A stretch of 64,000 bases of DNA from Niebla homalea (taxonomy: Eukaryota; Ascomycota; Lecanoromycetes; Lecanorales; Ramalinaceae), in contig JAHGAU010000002.1 of assembly GCA_019925105.1 (NCBI GenBank), forward strand, positions 744,001 through 808,000, written 5' to 3'. Position numbers and translations under genes: made by a program. The notes under the pieces are model-generated. The model did no database searches. It saw only the letters and a list, made by a program, of their open reading frames with translations, and was not told the DNA's origin. Position 1 is the stretch's first letter; each line of letters opens with the position of its first letter. Below are positions 50,989 through 64,000 of this stretch, piece after piece.

Positions 50989-51888
50989 AATAATAATAAT
51001 AGTTACTTATATTAATATTATATTAACGTATATTGTAAGATCCGTTAATATAAATTAAAGTATTAATTTATTAATTATAGCGGATACTTCCTTTATAACG
51101 GTATTAAAAATACCAGCTTTATATCCTTTAGAATACCGCCTTTAATTTACTTTTAAATATCTTTAAAGAAAAATTAAAGACGGTATTATAAAAAAAACAT
51201 ATATATTATAGGTTTTTTAAGTATTACCGGATCTTAATATTATTACTTTAATATATTAATTGGACGCCCTATTAAAATCCGGTAACTTAATAATTACGGT
51301 AATTTTATATTTAACTTTAAAAAAAATCGCTTAAATAATTAAAAATAATTAATAATTAAATAATTTAAAAATTATATTTACCGTAAATAGATTATTTTAA
51401 TTAAAATCTTTTAAAGTTATAGAATTTATTATTTCTTTTAATTTAATTCTTAAAAATTGAATTTTAAATCCTATAATATTTTAATATAATCTATTATACT
51501 TTAAAGACGCTTTATTATCGTTATAATTATTATATAAATCGTTATTAATTTTAATAAAATTAAGTAAATTTAAATTACGTTAATATAATTAAAGTCCTTA
51601 GAAACTTAATATTATAAAATTATTATTTCTATTAAATAATTTTTTATTATTATAGTAGTTATTAAATTTACCTTTTATATTAACGTTAATATTATAATAC
51701 TCCCTTCCGGCTTTAAGTATTAAACCGGAATCCGAGCCCAATAAATTTAATATATTAAAATTAAGTTTATGAAACTTAAGTTTATTATATTAAATAAAAG
51801 GTATTTCTATTAAAAACGTAATTTTCGCTTAATTTATTAATCCGCTTAATCGGTTAAAAATAACAGGTTTTACCGAAAAGTAAATAAT
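50989..51888 (+). mobile_element. Element Y2, 5' internal fragment, cut by G2
   Basis: Matches the inverse of Y1 48,880-49,790 and ends exactly where the G2 LTR begins at 51,889. Only the gag-side 900 bases are present; the remainder would be right of G2, outside the window or lost. Confidence 0.75.
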
Positions 51889-52598
51889 TATTAGCAGTTA
51901 GCGCCATCTCTGCGCCGGCGCCACAGTGGTACGCCATACTGCTGCGCCAAGGTAGGCCGTTAGGCCTTAACAAAGGGCCTTGGTAAAGGGCCTTGGTAAA
52001 GGGCCTTGGCAACGGCCTTAGTGTTAGACTGACTCCGCTGGCGGCACGCCGGCGGGACTAATAAAGGTAAGTATAGAAAACGTGATGTTACGGTCTGGAT
52101 ACTTAGGTACCACTTTAATAAATAAATTGGTAATAAGATTAATTCTTAAGGAACTTAAAAAGAATTAAGGTATAACCTTTACTTAAGGTAAAGGTAATAA
52201 TTACCCCGCTTTACGCCTATTAAGCTACGGCTTATAAATAACGTATACCAAGGCCGTTGCCAAGGCCCTTTACCAAGGCCCTTTACCAAGGCTTAACGGC
52301 CTACCTTGGCGTAGCAGTATGGCGCACCACTGTGGCGCCGGCGCAGAGATAACGCTAGCTGCTAACACTTAATATACGTTATTCATAAGCCGTAGCTTAA
52401 CAGGCGTAAAGCAGGGTAATTATTACCTTTACCTTAAGTAAAGGCTATACCTTAATTCTTTCTAAGTTCTTTAAGAATTAATCTTATTATTAATTTATTT
52501 ATTAAAGTAATACTTAAGTATCCAGACCGTAACGTTACGTCTTTTATATTTATTTTTATTAATCCCGTTAATATATTATTAACGGAGTTAATTTAATA
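51889..52598 (+). repeat. 5' LTR of gypsy element G2, split by a solo LTR
   Basis: Two parts, 51,889-52,021 and 52,373-52,598, together 359 bp, align with the inverse of the solo LTR between them. The left part is nearly free of RIP (GCGCCGGCGCCACAGTGG); the right end is heavily mutated: CCCGTTAATATATTATTAAC stands where the intact copy has CCCGCCGGCGTGCCGCCAGC. It contains a tandem of the 13-base unit GGCCTTGGTAAAG, one copy more than the solo LTR. Confidence 0.82.
52022..52367 (-). repeat. Solo LTR of family G inserted in the G2 LTR (346 bp, almost intact)
   Basis: Runs TGTTAGACTGACTCCGCTGG to GCTAGCTGCTAACA (TG..CA ends) and is flanked by CTTAG (52,017) and CTTAA (52,368), which correspond to CTTGG in the unoccupied LTR. 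No internal region is attached on either side. It is the best-preserved copy of the family here. Confidence 0.85.
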
Positions 52599-55500
52599 TT
52601 TTAATTCTTCTTTTTTATTAAGGAAAAGGCTTAACGTTATTATCGTAATAAATATTCGATTAATTTAATTTACTTTAAAATAAAAAGGCGATATTCGCTT
52701 TTTAATTAAGAATTTTTTTATTATAATTAAATAAATTAAAGCGGCGGAGCGCTATTATAATATTACGGTTTAATAAGTTTAACTTCTAGAATTATAATTT
52801 AAAGTTAATTAACTTAAAACCGAAAATCGTACTTATTAAGAATATATATTTAGCCGCGTTAACGCGTAATATAAGGGTTTACGCTTTAAGACTCTCCCCC
52901 ATATTAACCTTATTATTAAGCTTTATATTAATAATATACCGCCGGCAGTTTTTATCCTACCTTATAAGGGTAAATTCTTTTATCCGGAAAAACTTAAGTT
53001 ATATTAAAAGAGGTCTAAGGGTAAGTATTAAACGTGGTTTATTAACTTAAAGAAATAATTTATATTTTATTTTAAGTACTTCTTTATTAAGAAAAAAAAG
53101 ATAATTTTTTATTTAAAGTCTATCTCTTATAAAATCTTTAACCTATTAAATAAGGAAATTAATAGAATAAGTTATTAAGAGCTTAAAAATAAACTTTTAA
53201 ACTTAATAATTAATTTAAAAAACTGCCGGTTTACTTATTATAAGCGGTTTAAGGATATTAAGTAATATTTTAATTAAAAAATAACGTAATTCCGTAATAC
53301 TTTAAAGATTATAAAAAAGGACTTATTATTATTATTAAATAAATTTTATATTTATATATTTTTTATAAAGCTTTTATTAAAGCTTAAAATTAAAATCCTT
53401 ATAATTAATAAAATATTAAGAACCCGGGACGATATTATAACGGCGGCAATTATATAAAAGAATAACCTAAAGTATATTATTAATGGTAATTAAAAAGTTA
53501 ATAAGGGTAAATCCCTTAAAAATAGGGTATTTAAACTTAATTCCGATAACTTAAAGTTAACGCGTATTTTTATTAAAACTGATTTTTACGGTTAAAAGCG
53601 TAAAATTATACTTAAAAACTCTAACGTTATCCTTAAAGTAAATAAAAACGTTAAGTACTATATATATTACGGAAAAAGCCATTATATATCCGATTATTTT
53701 ACTATTTTATAAAATAAGGTTTTAATAGTAAACGTAAAATCCCGTAAAAAAAATAATATATTAAAAAATAATAAAGTTCCGGTAATATTTTAAGGTTAAA
53801 GTTAATAAAGAAATAATTAAAAATATACCCGGCTTTTATTATTAAGGGTTAAACGAGTTTTTAAAATAATCCTTAATTATTAAATATATTAATTAATATT
53901 AAAACTTAAATAAATTTAATTTTATAAGTATATACGGTCCAATAAAACTTATAGTTAACCCCCGTTATCTTACCGTAAGCGGCTTTTCTTAATAATAAGT
54001 AAATCTTTTATTATAACGTTTATTAATTATAATATTATTTAATTAATAATTAAAAATAATAAAAGTAATATAAAATACTCTTTTACGTTATTAATTAAAA
54101 AGGTTTAAACGTAATCCTTAATTTATTAATTTTACGTACCTTGTAAATAACGATTAATCCGGTAATAAATAAATAACGCTTTAAGGTTAATTCTTATAAG
54201 TTATAGATTAATAATATTTATAATTTCAATTAAAATTTAACGGAGATTAATAAGGTCTTTATAGTTATTTACGTAAATATAATAATAAAGCGCTTAAAAA
54301 TACCGTAAATCCTTTAAAGTAATTTAATACGTATAAATACTATAAAAGACTTTATTAATTAAAGTATTTTAAAAGAATTAAGTAAATATATAAATATCTT
54401 TTTTAATAATATAATTAATATTTTATTTAAATTAAAATAGAAGGATTACGTTATTAATTTAAATAATAAAAAATTATTATATAATCCTTTATATAATTTA
54501 TTTCGGGTAAAATTAACGGAGCTCCGGCGGTATCTTAAGGATATTATAATTTAAAGTTGGATTTATTATTTAACGTTATTTATAAATATTCCGATCCTTT
54601 TTATACTTAAGAAGGACGGCGGTTTTTATCTTTATATTAATTATTATAAATTAAATACGATTATAATTAAAAATTAATACTTATTATTTTTAATTATTAA
54701 GACTTTTAACCGGTTAAATAACTTTAAACGGTTTATTAAATTAAACCTTAAAAATACCTATTATTAGTTACGGATTAAATCCGGCGATAAGTAGAAAACG
54801 GCGTTTTATACGTATTATAATTACTTTAAATATTTTATTATATTATTTAAGTTAATTAATACCTTAATAACCTTTTAAGTTTATATTAATTATACCCTTA
54901 TTAATTTTATCGATATAACTTATATAATTTATTTAAATAATATTTTAATATTTAATAAGAATCCGGCGGATTATTAACGTTATATTTAATAAGTTTTTAA
55001 ACGATTTTATTAATTTTAATTTTACGTTAACCTTAAGAAATATTAATTTAATATTATTTAAATAAAGTTCTTAAAATTTATTATTTTTATTAAAAAAATT
55101 TAAATAAATTAAGAATATATTTAAATTATTAAATATTAATTTACTTTAAAAATTTACCGGGAAGTATAAGTTTTTTTAAACTTTATAAATTTTTATTATC
55201 GTTTTATTTATAAATATTTAAAGATAATTAAGTTTTTAATTAATTTACTTAAAGGCAATAAGGAAGGGAAAAAGGCTAGCCCGTTAAAGTAAAATAATAC
55301 GGTTAATACGGCATTCCATTAACGTTATAAAATATTTATTAATACGTTATTATTCCGCCATTTTAACTTAAAACGGAAAATATAAATAAAAATTAATATA
55401 TCCAATTTTATTATCGTAAGTACTTTATTTTAATAGTTTAAAAAGGGTTATTAATACCCAATTACGTATTAATTTAGAAAAATAGCCTTTATTAAATAAA

Positions 55501-57865
55501 ATTATAAAACGTATAATTAAAAGCTTTTTATTATTATTATAGCGTTTAAGTAATAACGGTATTACTTAAAAGGGAGTTTTAAAGCTATTTAAATATAAAT
55601 AAATTATAATAACTTTTAGGGGTTTATAAAATAACCGGCGTTAAGCTTATATTAAGTTAAGTAAGCCTTGAAATTTATTAATTATAACTTTAAAATATTT
55701 TATTATTAAGGTAAAATAAACCTTATTAATCCTTTATTAAAATATTTAAATTATAAAGGAGTCTTACCTTTTAATATTATTTTATTATTTACCTTATAGA
55801 ATAAGCTTATACTTTAATTTAATAAGTTCATAAAACGCCGGCGGACGGTAATTATTAATTATTAATTATTATTCACTTTAAGAAATATTTAAATTATTAT
55901 TTTATAAAAAGAAATTTAATAATTACTTAAAAAACCTTATAAAGAATTTAAGCCGATTAAGTTACTTATTAAAATTTTATAAGTTAACGATATATTTATA
56001 TATAAGATTAAGGATAATAACGTAACGTTAATATATTCTTATTAAAATCGTAATAATATTTAAAAACTCAATCTTAATAGCCTTATAATATATAAGGGTT
56101 ATATATATATCCCCCGGGATAAAATAATTAAAAAAAAGTTAATTAATAAGTATTATAATAACCCGTTAACGGGCTACTTTAAAGCTAAAAAAACTTATAA
56201 ATTCTTAACCCGTAAATATTATTAAGACGGCTTAAAGGCTTAAATTAATAATTATATTAAAACGTATAATACTTATTAAAGGATTAAAATATTATGTTAC
56301 CGTTTTTACGGTAAACTTATTTAATTTTTTTAACCGGTTATACCCTAGAAAGAACTTAATATAGACTTTATTACCGGTTTACCCGTAAATAAGGTTAAAA
56401 ATAATATTTATAATTCAATTTTAATAATCATAAATAAGTATATAAAGATATATAAATACCTTTTATTATAAAATAAATTAATATTATTACGTTAATAAAC
56501 CTTTTTTTAAAGAAATTATATTACGGTATAATACGTTGGCTAAAATCGTAATTAATTAAAGGTTTTTATTTATTAATAAATTCTAGGGTTTAATATATTA
56601 TTACGTAAAAATAAAACGTAAATTAAGTATTACTTTTTATTTATAAACGGATAATTAAATAAAACGTTAAAATTAAAACTTTAAATAATATTTAAAGATT
56701 TTCACCAGCTTTAAGTAAATAAATTAAATAAAATTATTCCTTTTAACTGAATTTATTTATATAAACTTAGAATATTTAACTTTAAATTATAACCTTTTTA
56801 TAATAATATATAGTTATAATTTAAATATTTATTTTAAACTTAAAAATAAGCTTATAGAAAAAAAGATACTTATAATAAAAAATAAAGTTAAAATATTATA
56901 TAAAATACAATTAATATTAACGGATTAATAACGTCGTATTATTAAATTAACTTAAAAAACGTATAATAAAAAATATAAGTTAAAGTTATATAACGTTAAT
57001 AATTTAATAATATTAAATATTAAAAACTTTAAATTAAAGTAATTAAGTAAGAAACTTACGCCTTAATTTATAAAACCTTTTAGAATTAATAATAAAATTA
57101 AAATATAAATATACTGTTTATTTTTCTTTATTATTTATTAAATTTATTTTATTATTTATATTTCTTTTTTAAAGTTTTATTATATTTACGCCGGCGATTA
57201 AACGGTAAAAATTATAATATAAATACCTAAATTAATTAATAATAAAGAGGAATAAATAATTAAAGAAATCATTAATAAGGTTAAAAATAAAAAGGGCGTT
57301 TAATATTAGGTTAAGTAAATTAATTAAGGCTTTAAATATAATTAATAAATATTAAAAACGGACTTAAAATACTCTTAAGAATTACGGGAATAATATAACG
57401 AGATAATACGGAATAAAAGGAAATATAAATATGGTTATAACGTTATAACGACGGAGGTTATATATATAGTTAATAATTATATATATAATTAATATTATAA
57501 TTACTTAACCTTTATATATTATCCTTCCGTAAGATTATTAAAATTTAAACTTTAATTAATAACTTTATTTATTACGGGTATTACGTACGTAGATAAGCCG
57601 GCGTTACGGAAACGATTATCTTTATTATAATATTATAATTAATAAAAGTAACTTTAATAATAGTTACGATAATATTAAAAACGAAAAAACGTAAATATTA
57701 AATTATAAATATTTAATACGCTATTAAATTAAAAATATTAAATAAATAAAGTTATTAAAATAATAAAAGATTAATAGGTATATTTATTAGGATTACGTTA
57801 ATACTCTAATAACTTTTATAGTATTATCCGTTATATTACTTTTAATAATATATAGATTATAAGCG
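52599..57865 (+). mobile_element. Ty3/gypsy element G2, internal region (gag-RT-RNase H-integrase), RIP-mutated
   Basis: Plus-strand relics in Ty3/gypsy order: a zinc-knuckle-like remnant at about 53,645-53,690 (YYGKSHYISDY); RT from about 54,590 (ILKKDGG), through SGDK.KTAF, to IIYLNNILIFNKNPADY at 54,921, where the catalytic YLDD has become YLNN by G-to-A; FINFYYRFIYKYLKII at about 55,175; the integrase zinc region at about 56,110-56,330 (GYFKAKKTYKFLTRKYY); and the integrase core from about 56,350 (NIDFITGLPV). It is cut at 57,865 by the Y3 LTR. The 3' LTR is not in the window. Confidence 0.85.
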
Positions 57866-58011
57866 TGTTGGTGTATGGACCAAAAAGTATAATAATATAT
57901 GAATAATAATTTTACCTAAAGGATAAAAGTATTATAAGGATGCTTGTTTTTTACGTATAAATAATATCCTATATTTATTAATGCTTTTATATATATATAC
58001 TATATATAATA
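57866..58011 (-). repeat. 3' LTR of gypsy element Y3 (146 bp)
   Basis: The outer 25 bases are intact (TGTTGGTGTATGGACC); the rest is G-to-A mutated. It follows G2 sequence that G1 carries uninterrupted (counterpart near 27,780). Confidence 0.85.
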
Positions 58012-61000
58012 AATATTATTAAAAGAAAAAAGGTTACTGCTTATAATAATACTTATCTTAATATATTAATATAAATATTAATACCTAATAATACGTTATA
58101 CTACCTATATTTTATATTCTTATATAAAAGTCTTACCCAATTTTACGGGGGCCGCCGTAATTACGCTTAAGACGAAGCGTATAAGGAATACCGGTAAATA
58201 ATAAGGGTATTACTTTAATAAACGCCGGTAATTAGAATAAAGTAAATTTATTACGGCGGATAATAATAACGTTATTAAATTTAAGATATATAATATAGAA
58301 TTTATATAATAAATTTAAATATAATTTTAATAATAAAAGCTTATTATTATATTCTATATCTTAAGTAACTTATTTAATTAAATATTTATTGTTTTTTTCT
58401 TTATAAATAATTCTTTTAATAATATATTCTTTTTTATTTTCGGAATTAACTTTAAGAATAAACGGCGCGTTATAATTAAATTATTTATTAAAAGGGTCTT
58501 TTATTAAGTTATTAATTAACTTTAATATATTAATTAAAATAATTAATATTATTTTTATATTAATAAATAATTTAAGTTTATATATAAAATAATTAATTTT
58601 TTTAATAATAATAAAAAATCCGGTATATTATTAATATAGCTTATAATTTTTAATATTAAAGATATTATATTTATAGTATAATTTTAAATAAATTAAATTA
58701 TTAATATTAAATTAAATTAATTTATAACTTTAATTATACCGGAATTTAACTATTATTTACGTAAATTTTAATAAGTTTTATACTTTTTTATAATTTTATA
58801 GTTAAAGTATATCGTATTTAGGAATTAAAAAGATTATTAAAAGGTTTAAGGGGTTACGGATATTTATATTATAATAAATTTTATTCACGTTAACTTTAAA
58901 TTATTTAAAGTATTTTAAATATATAGGATAATATTTATTTAATTATAATCCGGATATATAATTATAAAGTAATATAATATAATCTTGACCGTTTAATTAA
59001 TCCGTTTTAATTAATTATTAATTTAAAAGTAATATACGTTAAACGTAAAAATATAAGTATCTATTTTTTTAAATATAGATTTTTAAAATATAAAAATAAA
59101 TTTATAATCTTTATTTAATATAATATTAAAGGGAATTCTTTATTTTTATTTTATTAATTTAATTAATAATAATTTTATTTAATTATTAACCTTAAATTTA
59201 ATACTATTAAGGAATAAAAATACCCGTTTAAAAAACTTATTAATAACGGTAAAGAATATATCGTAATTATATTAATTTAATAAAGCGATAATAAAATTTA
59301 TATAAATTATATAAAAAATAATTAATAAGCTTAAAATTAATTAAAATAAATTATAAAATATATATTTTTTAATTTAATTTAAATTATATTTAAAGTAATA
59401 TATAATATATTTTTATAACTATTTACTTAACTTAAGTAAATATATTAAGTTTATTAATTTATTATAAGATCGGTTAAAGTTATTATATAATAAATTATTA
59501 TATATTTATTAAAAGATTATTTTTTTAAGTTTATTAAGTATATATAATTATAGTAAATAATTAATAAATTTTAAATTATAAATAAGGCCGTCCTTTAATA
59601 TAAAGCGTAATTTAATTTTTATATTTTATAAATTTAATTCTTTTTTAATTATTAAGACTTTTTATAATTTTATTTATATTTTATTTTTTATATACTTTTC
59701 TTTAATTTACTTTTTAAATTTATTTAAAATATAAATATAATAAAAAGCAATTAATTTATTATTATTTATATTATTAAGAATTCCGATTTCTATAAATAAA
59801 ATTTACGTATTATTAATTAATTATAAAAATACGTTAAAAACGGTATTTATTAAATTTAATTTATAACGTAATAAAATATTAAATATTAATAAATATTATA
59901 ATATATAAATTAAACGGAAATTAAACTTATTAATTACGGAGGTCTTTAAATTTATTTATTTAAAGATATTAATAATTATATTATAATTTATAAAGATTAC
60001 GTAATTAAATTTATAATAATTTATTTTAATTAAGTATTTAATTTTATATATAATCCAAATTATACCCGTAATCTTTAATTCCGTAAATTAATAATTTTTC
60101 TTAATTATATTTAAGTTTTTATTAAGGAATATTATTAATTATATTTTATTATACGTAATTTTTAATAAATTACTAATCTTTATAATATTATAAGGTAACG
60201 GGTTATCCTTAATATAATATATTATAGTTATAATACTTAATTCCTTTAATATATTAATATTAATAAATAAGGATTAATTAAGATTATAATATATAAGAAA
60301 TAATAATTCTAAAAATATATTTTTTAAATCCTTAAAAATACGGTTTTCTTTTTAAGTAAATATAAACTTAATTTAAGATATCCTTTATTTATAACGTAAA
60401 TTTATATATTTTAAATTTATTTTTCTTAAATTTATAATAAGGGAGGTTTTACGTACTTAAAATAGGGTAATATATTAAGTATAATTTTTTATTCCGGTAT
60501 ATAATTAATTTATAAAATTAAAGAAAACTTTAAGGTTTCTTAATAAATTAAGAAATTTAAGGTTTTATATAATTTTAATTTTATTATTAAGCGTAAATAT
60601 TTTTAAAAATCAATTTATTAATTAAGGAATTTAATTATAAAATAATTAATAAATAATTTTATTAATAAAAAATTTACGTATTTATCTTTAAGAATTTAAA
60701 AGACTTAACGTAAATAAATAATATATTCCTTTAATAAATAATTAAAAATAATTATATTATTTATAAATATTTATATAAAATTTTATATTAAATATAATAT
60801 ATTATTTATTTATTTTTATATATATAAAGGATTACCTTTAAAACTTATTAATATAACCAAAGATTCCTTTTAATCCTTATAAAAAATAATATAAAACTTA
60901 TATTAATCGGATTTACGTATAAAAAGTTAATAAAAATAACCACGGATATTAATTACGGTAATATATTTATAACTTATAATTAAAGAAATTATTTCTTATT

Positions 61001-62544
61001 ATAATAATAATAAATATAAATTAAAAATTATAATTTTATTAAGTAATTAAATATTAATTATAATATAACTTTTATATCCGTTTAAAGTATCGCGTTAAAC
61101 TATAAAAATAAAGTATAAAAATTCCGTAAATTATATAAATTAATATAATTTATTTTTATTATATATTTTATTTAAAGTTTAATTTATAATTTTTTAATCT
61201 TTACGCTTAATATTATATACTTTTTTAAATTTAATAATTATATTAAATTAAAAATTAATAAATATATATTAATTTTCTGGAATATTAATTATAATATTAT
61301 TATTTTTAAAAATATTATTAAATTCTTTAACGATATTACTTAATTAAATTTATATATTTCCGTTATATATATAAATCTTAATACCGTTAAATAAAATTTA
61401 TTTTTTACGATTATTAATTTATAATAACCGGTTTAAGTAAATCTTTAAATAATTAAAAGTTATAAAAATTATTCCGGAGAGTATAAGGATTAATATTATT
61501 ATTACGGTAATTTTATAAATTTATAACTTAAATTTTTAAGTTCTTTATTTATAAATAATAAATAATATTAATAAACTTAAGATTATTATATAATAAAATT
61601 ACGGAAATAAATTATACAAAATTCTAAATTTTATTTTATATAATAAATTAATTTTTTAATTAATATCGTTTTTAATTTAAACGATTAATATTTTTAAGTT
61701 AATAATATATATAAATACGTTATTTCGGAATTTAAAATTATAAGACGGTATTAATTATAATTTAAAAATAAAATCCCGGGATTTTAATAATTCTTTTAAA
61801 GTCCCTTTTTTTAATATATAATTAATACTTATATTATATTATAAGTTAAGATTTAAGTTTATTATTTTACGTAAATTATACGTTATAATTATGTTATTTC
61901 CTTTATAAAGGTAATTATTTTAATATTTATATTTTTATAAATATTAATAATATATTTTTAATTATTAAAATCGATTATTATTTTATTAAAAGTTATAATA
62001 TCGGTAACGATTAAAATATTAATAAATAAATTATATATTAAATAAATTTTAATTAAGATTTTTCTTAAAATAAATATTATATTTTTCTTCTTTAAGAAAA
62101 ATAAATTAAATATTATAAATTTATTAATAATTAACTTAAAATTATTAATATTTATAACCGGAATTAATTTAAATAATTTTTGGATTTTAAAATTTAAATT
62201 TAAAATTTAAGAAAATATAATATTACGATTAATAATCGTAATAAAATACCCATTATTTATATAAAAGTTTATTACGGGTAAATTAAGGATAAATTAAACT
62301 TTATTTATAATATATTAATATATTTTAAAGGTAAAACCTATAAGGTACGTATTCTTTATTACGGTAAAGTTAATAATTATAAATAATACGTTATTAATTT
62401 ATTAATCTTATATATATTAATTATTAACGGATTAAATCCGTTAATTTAATGGAAAGACCTTAAGAATACTTAAATTTATTCTTTCTGATTTTTAATAATT
62501 ATATTTAAAATAAATAAAAAGTTTATTTTATAATAAATACTTTA
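58012..62544 (-). mobile_element. Gypsy element Y3, 3' internal part
   Basis: Parallels Y1 29,839-31,469 and then 44,803-47,720 without the Z insertion. Chromodomain and integrase tail lie on the minus strand at about 58,320-58,700. It holds the empty site for Z (59,622-59,626) and is interrupted by Y4. Confidence 0.8.
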
Positions 62545-62690
62545 TGTTAGTGTATGGACCAAAAAGTGTGATAATATATGAATAATAATTCTACCTAAAG
62601 GATAAAAGTATTATAAGGATGCTTATTTTTTACGTATAAAGGGTATTCTATATTTATTAATATTCCTATATATATATATTATATTTAATA
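62545..62690 (-). repeat. 3' LTR of gypsy element Y4 (146 bp), nested in Y3
   Basis: TGTTAGTGTATGGACC at the left, ATATTTAATA at the right. The sequence left of it matches Y1 up to about 47,720, where Y1 continues without interruption. Confidence 0.82.
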
Positions 62691-64000
62691 AATATTATTA
62701 AAAGAAAAAAAATTACTACTTATAGTAACGTTTACTTTAATATATTAATATAAATATTAATACCCAATAATACGTTATACTCTCTATATTTTATGCTTTT
62801 ATATTAAAATTTTACCCAATTTTACGGGGGCAGCTATAATTACGCTTAAGATAAAGCGTATAAAAAATATTAATAAACGATAAGGGTATTACTTTAGTAA
62901 ATACCGGTAATCGCGATAAAGTAAGTTTATTATAGCGGGTAATAATAACGTTATTAAATTCGGGATACGTAATATAAAATTTACGTAATAAGTTTAAGTA
63001 TAACTTTAATAACGGAAGCTTATTATTATATTTTATATTTTAAATAGTTTATTTAATTAAATATTTACCGTCCTTTTCTTTATAAATAATTCTTTTAATA
63101 ATATATTCTTTTTTATTTTCGGAATTAATTTTAAAAGTAAATAGCGTATTATGGTTAAGTTATCTATTAAAAGGGTCTTTTATTAAATTATTAATTAACT
63201 TTAATATATTAATTAAAATAATCGGTATTATCTTTATATTAATAAATAATTTAAGTTTATATATAAAATAATTAATTTTCTTAATAATAATAAAAGGTTT
63301 AACGTACTATTAATATAGTTTATAATTTTTAATATTAAAAATATTATATTTATAGTATAACTTTAAATAAACTAAATTATTAATATTAAATTAAATTAAT
63401 TTATAACTTTAATTATACCGGAATTTAACTATTATTTACGTAAATTCTAATAAGTTTTATATTTCTTTATAATTCTATAATTAAAATATATCGTATTTAA
63501 GAATTAAAAAGGTTATTAAAAAATTTAAAGGGTCGCGGATATTTATATTATAGTAAATTTTATTTAAAGTAAATTTAATTAATATTGATTTTAAATTATT
63601 CAGAATGCCTTAAATATATAGGATAATATTTATTTAATTATAATCCGGATATATAATTATAAAGTAACGTAATATAATCTTAACCGTTTAATTAATCCTT
63701 TTTAATTAATTATTAATTTAAGGGTAATATACGTTAAACGTAAGAATATAAATATCCATTTCTTTAAATATGGATTTCTAAAATATAAAAATAAATTTAC
63801 GATTTTTATTTAATATTATATTAAAGGGAATTCTTTATTTTTATTTTATTAATTTAATTAATAATAATTTTACTTAATTATTAATTTTAAATTTAATATT
63901 ATTAAGGAATAAAAATATCTGCTTAAAGAACTTATTAATAACGGTAAAAAGTATATCGTAATTATATTAATTTAATAAAACGATAATAAAGTTTATATAA
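62691..64000 (-). mobile_element. Gypsy element Y4, 3' internal part (runs off the window)
   Basis: Same sequence as Y1 29,839 on and Y3 58,012 on. Chromodomain region at about 63,010-63,120 on the minus strand. Truncated by the window edge. Confidence 0.8.

Larger units (their letters stand above)
24215..64000. other. RIP-degraded AT-rich compartment
   Basis: By eye the tract is dominated by A and T, with TA/AT-rich words and almost no long open frame; repeat copies differ chiefly by C-to-T and G-to-A. It contains only mobile elements. Such tracts in RIP-active ascomycetes are usually H3K9-methylated heterochromatin, which I infer and cannot see. Confidence 0.85.

Noticed and set aside
51889..52598. 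A MITE or foldback DNA element with terminal inverted repeats
   Set aside because: The inverted symmetry is fully explained by an oppositely oriented LTR with TG..CA ends and a 5-base duplication inside another LTR of the same family.
24215..64000. Mitochondrial DNA insertion, because of the AT richness
   Set aside because: Relics are of hAT and gypsy proteins and the differences between copies are RIP-type transitions; no mitochondrial gene was recognised.
1..64000. CRISPR array, tRNA, rRNA or secondary-metabolite cluster
   Set aside because: No regularly spaced short repeats, no cloverleaf or rRNA motif noticed, and no polyketide, peptide or terpene synthase motifs. A tRNA scan was not possible by eye with full sensitivity.

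Overview
The window is nuclear DNA of a filamentous ascomycete (Pezizomycotina). The evidence is short GT-AG introns of about 45-130 bp, a SreA-type iron GATA factor, a protein kinase C with HR1-C2-C1-kinase order, an SNG1/DUF3533 protein, and a 40-kb tract degraded by repeat-induced point mutation (RIP). A dothideomycete is possible, but I cannot fix the class.

Bases 1-24,200 are gene-rich and of ordinary composition. In order: the 5' part of a PTH11/rhodopsin-type membrane protein (-); TVP15, a Golgi membrane protein I could assemble from six small exons (+); the two-finger GATA repressor of siderophore synthesis (+); mitochondrial ribosomal protein uS12m (-); a HAD-family phosphatase in six exons (-); an F-box protein (+); a doubtful secreted, glycine-rich ORF (-); a secreted or membrane protein of unknown function (-); SNG1-like (-); PKC1 (-); and a CLC chloride channel/transporter with CBS domains (-). 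Several exon joins were fixed by hand from splice sites, reading frame and family motifs. There is no operon logic. The genes are housekeeping or regulatory, and SRE, PKC1, CLC and SNG1 touch on iron, cell wall, ion and drug stress.

At about 24,215 the composition changes abruptly. From there to 64,000 the DNA is very AT-rich with stops in every frame, and comparison of repeat copies shows almost only C-to-T and G-to-A changes, as expected of RIP. It is a nested pile of transposons: a DUF659-type hAT transposase relic (24.2-25.7 kb); a Ty3/gypsy element of family G on the minus strand (G1); a chromodomain Ty3/gypsy family Y with LTRs of about 146 bp (Y1-Y4 plus a solo LTR); a 13.3-kb Ty3/gypsy element Z with two 250-bp LTRs inside Y1; and a plus-strand G element (G2) whose own LTR carries a solo G LTR. 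G sits in Y and Y sits in G, so the two families were active over overlapping periods. Three insertions are supported by 5-bp target duplications and two of these also by a preserved empty site in another copy.

I found no new enzyme system, CRISPR array or gene cluster. The most notable results are the reconstructed insertion history, RIP mutations that thin out towards the outer ends of elements, an LTR family whose length steps by 13 bp, and a probable Y-by-Y recombination that deleted part of G1. Family names and functions come from recalled motifs; no alignment or search was run.
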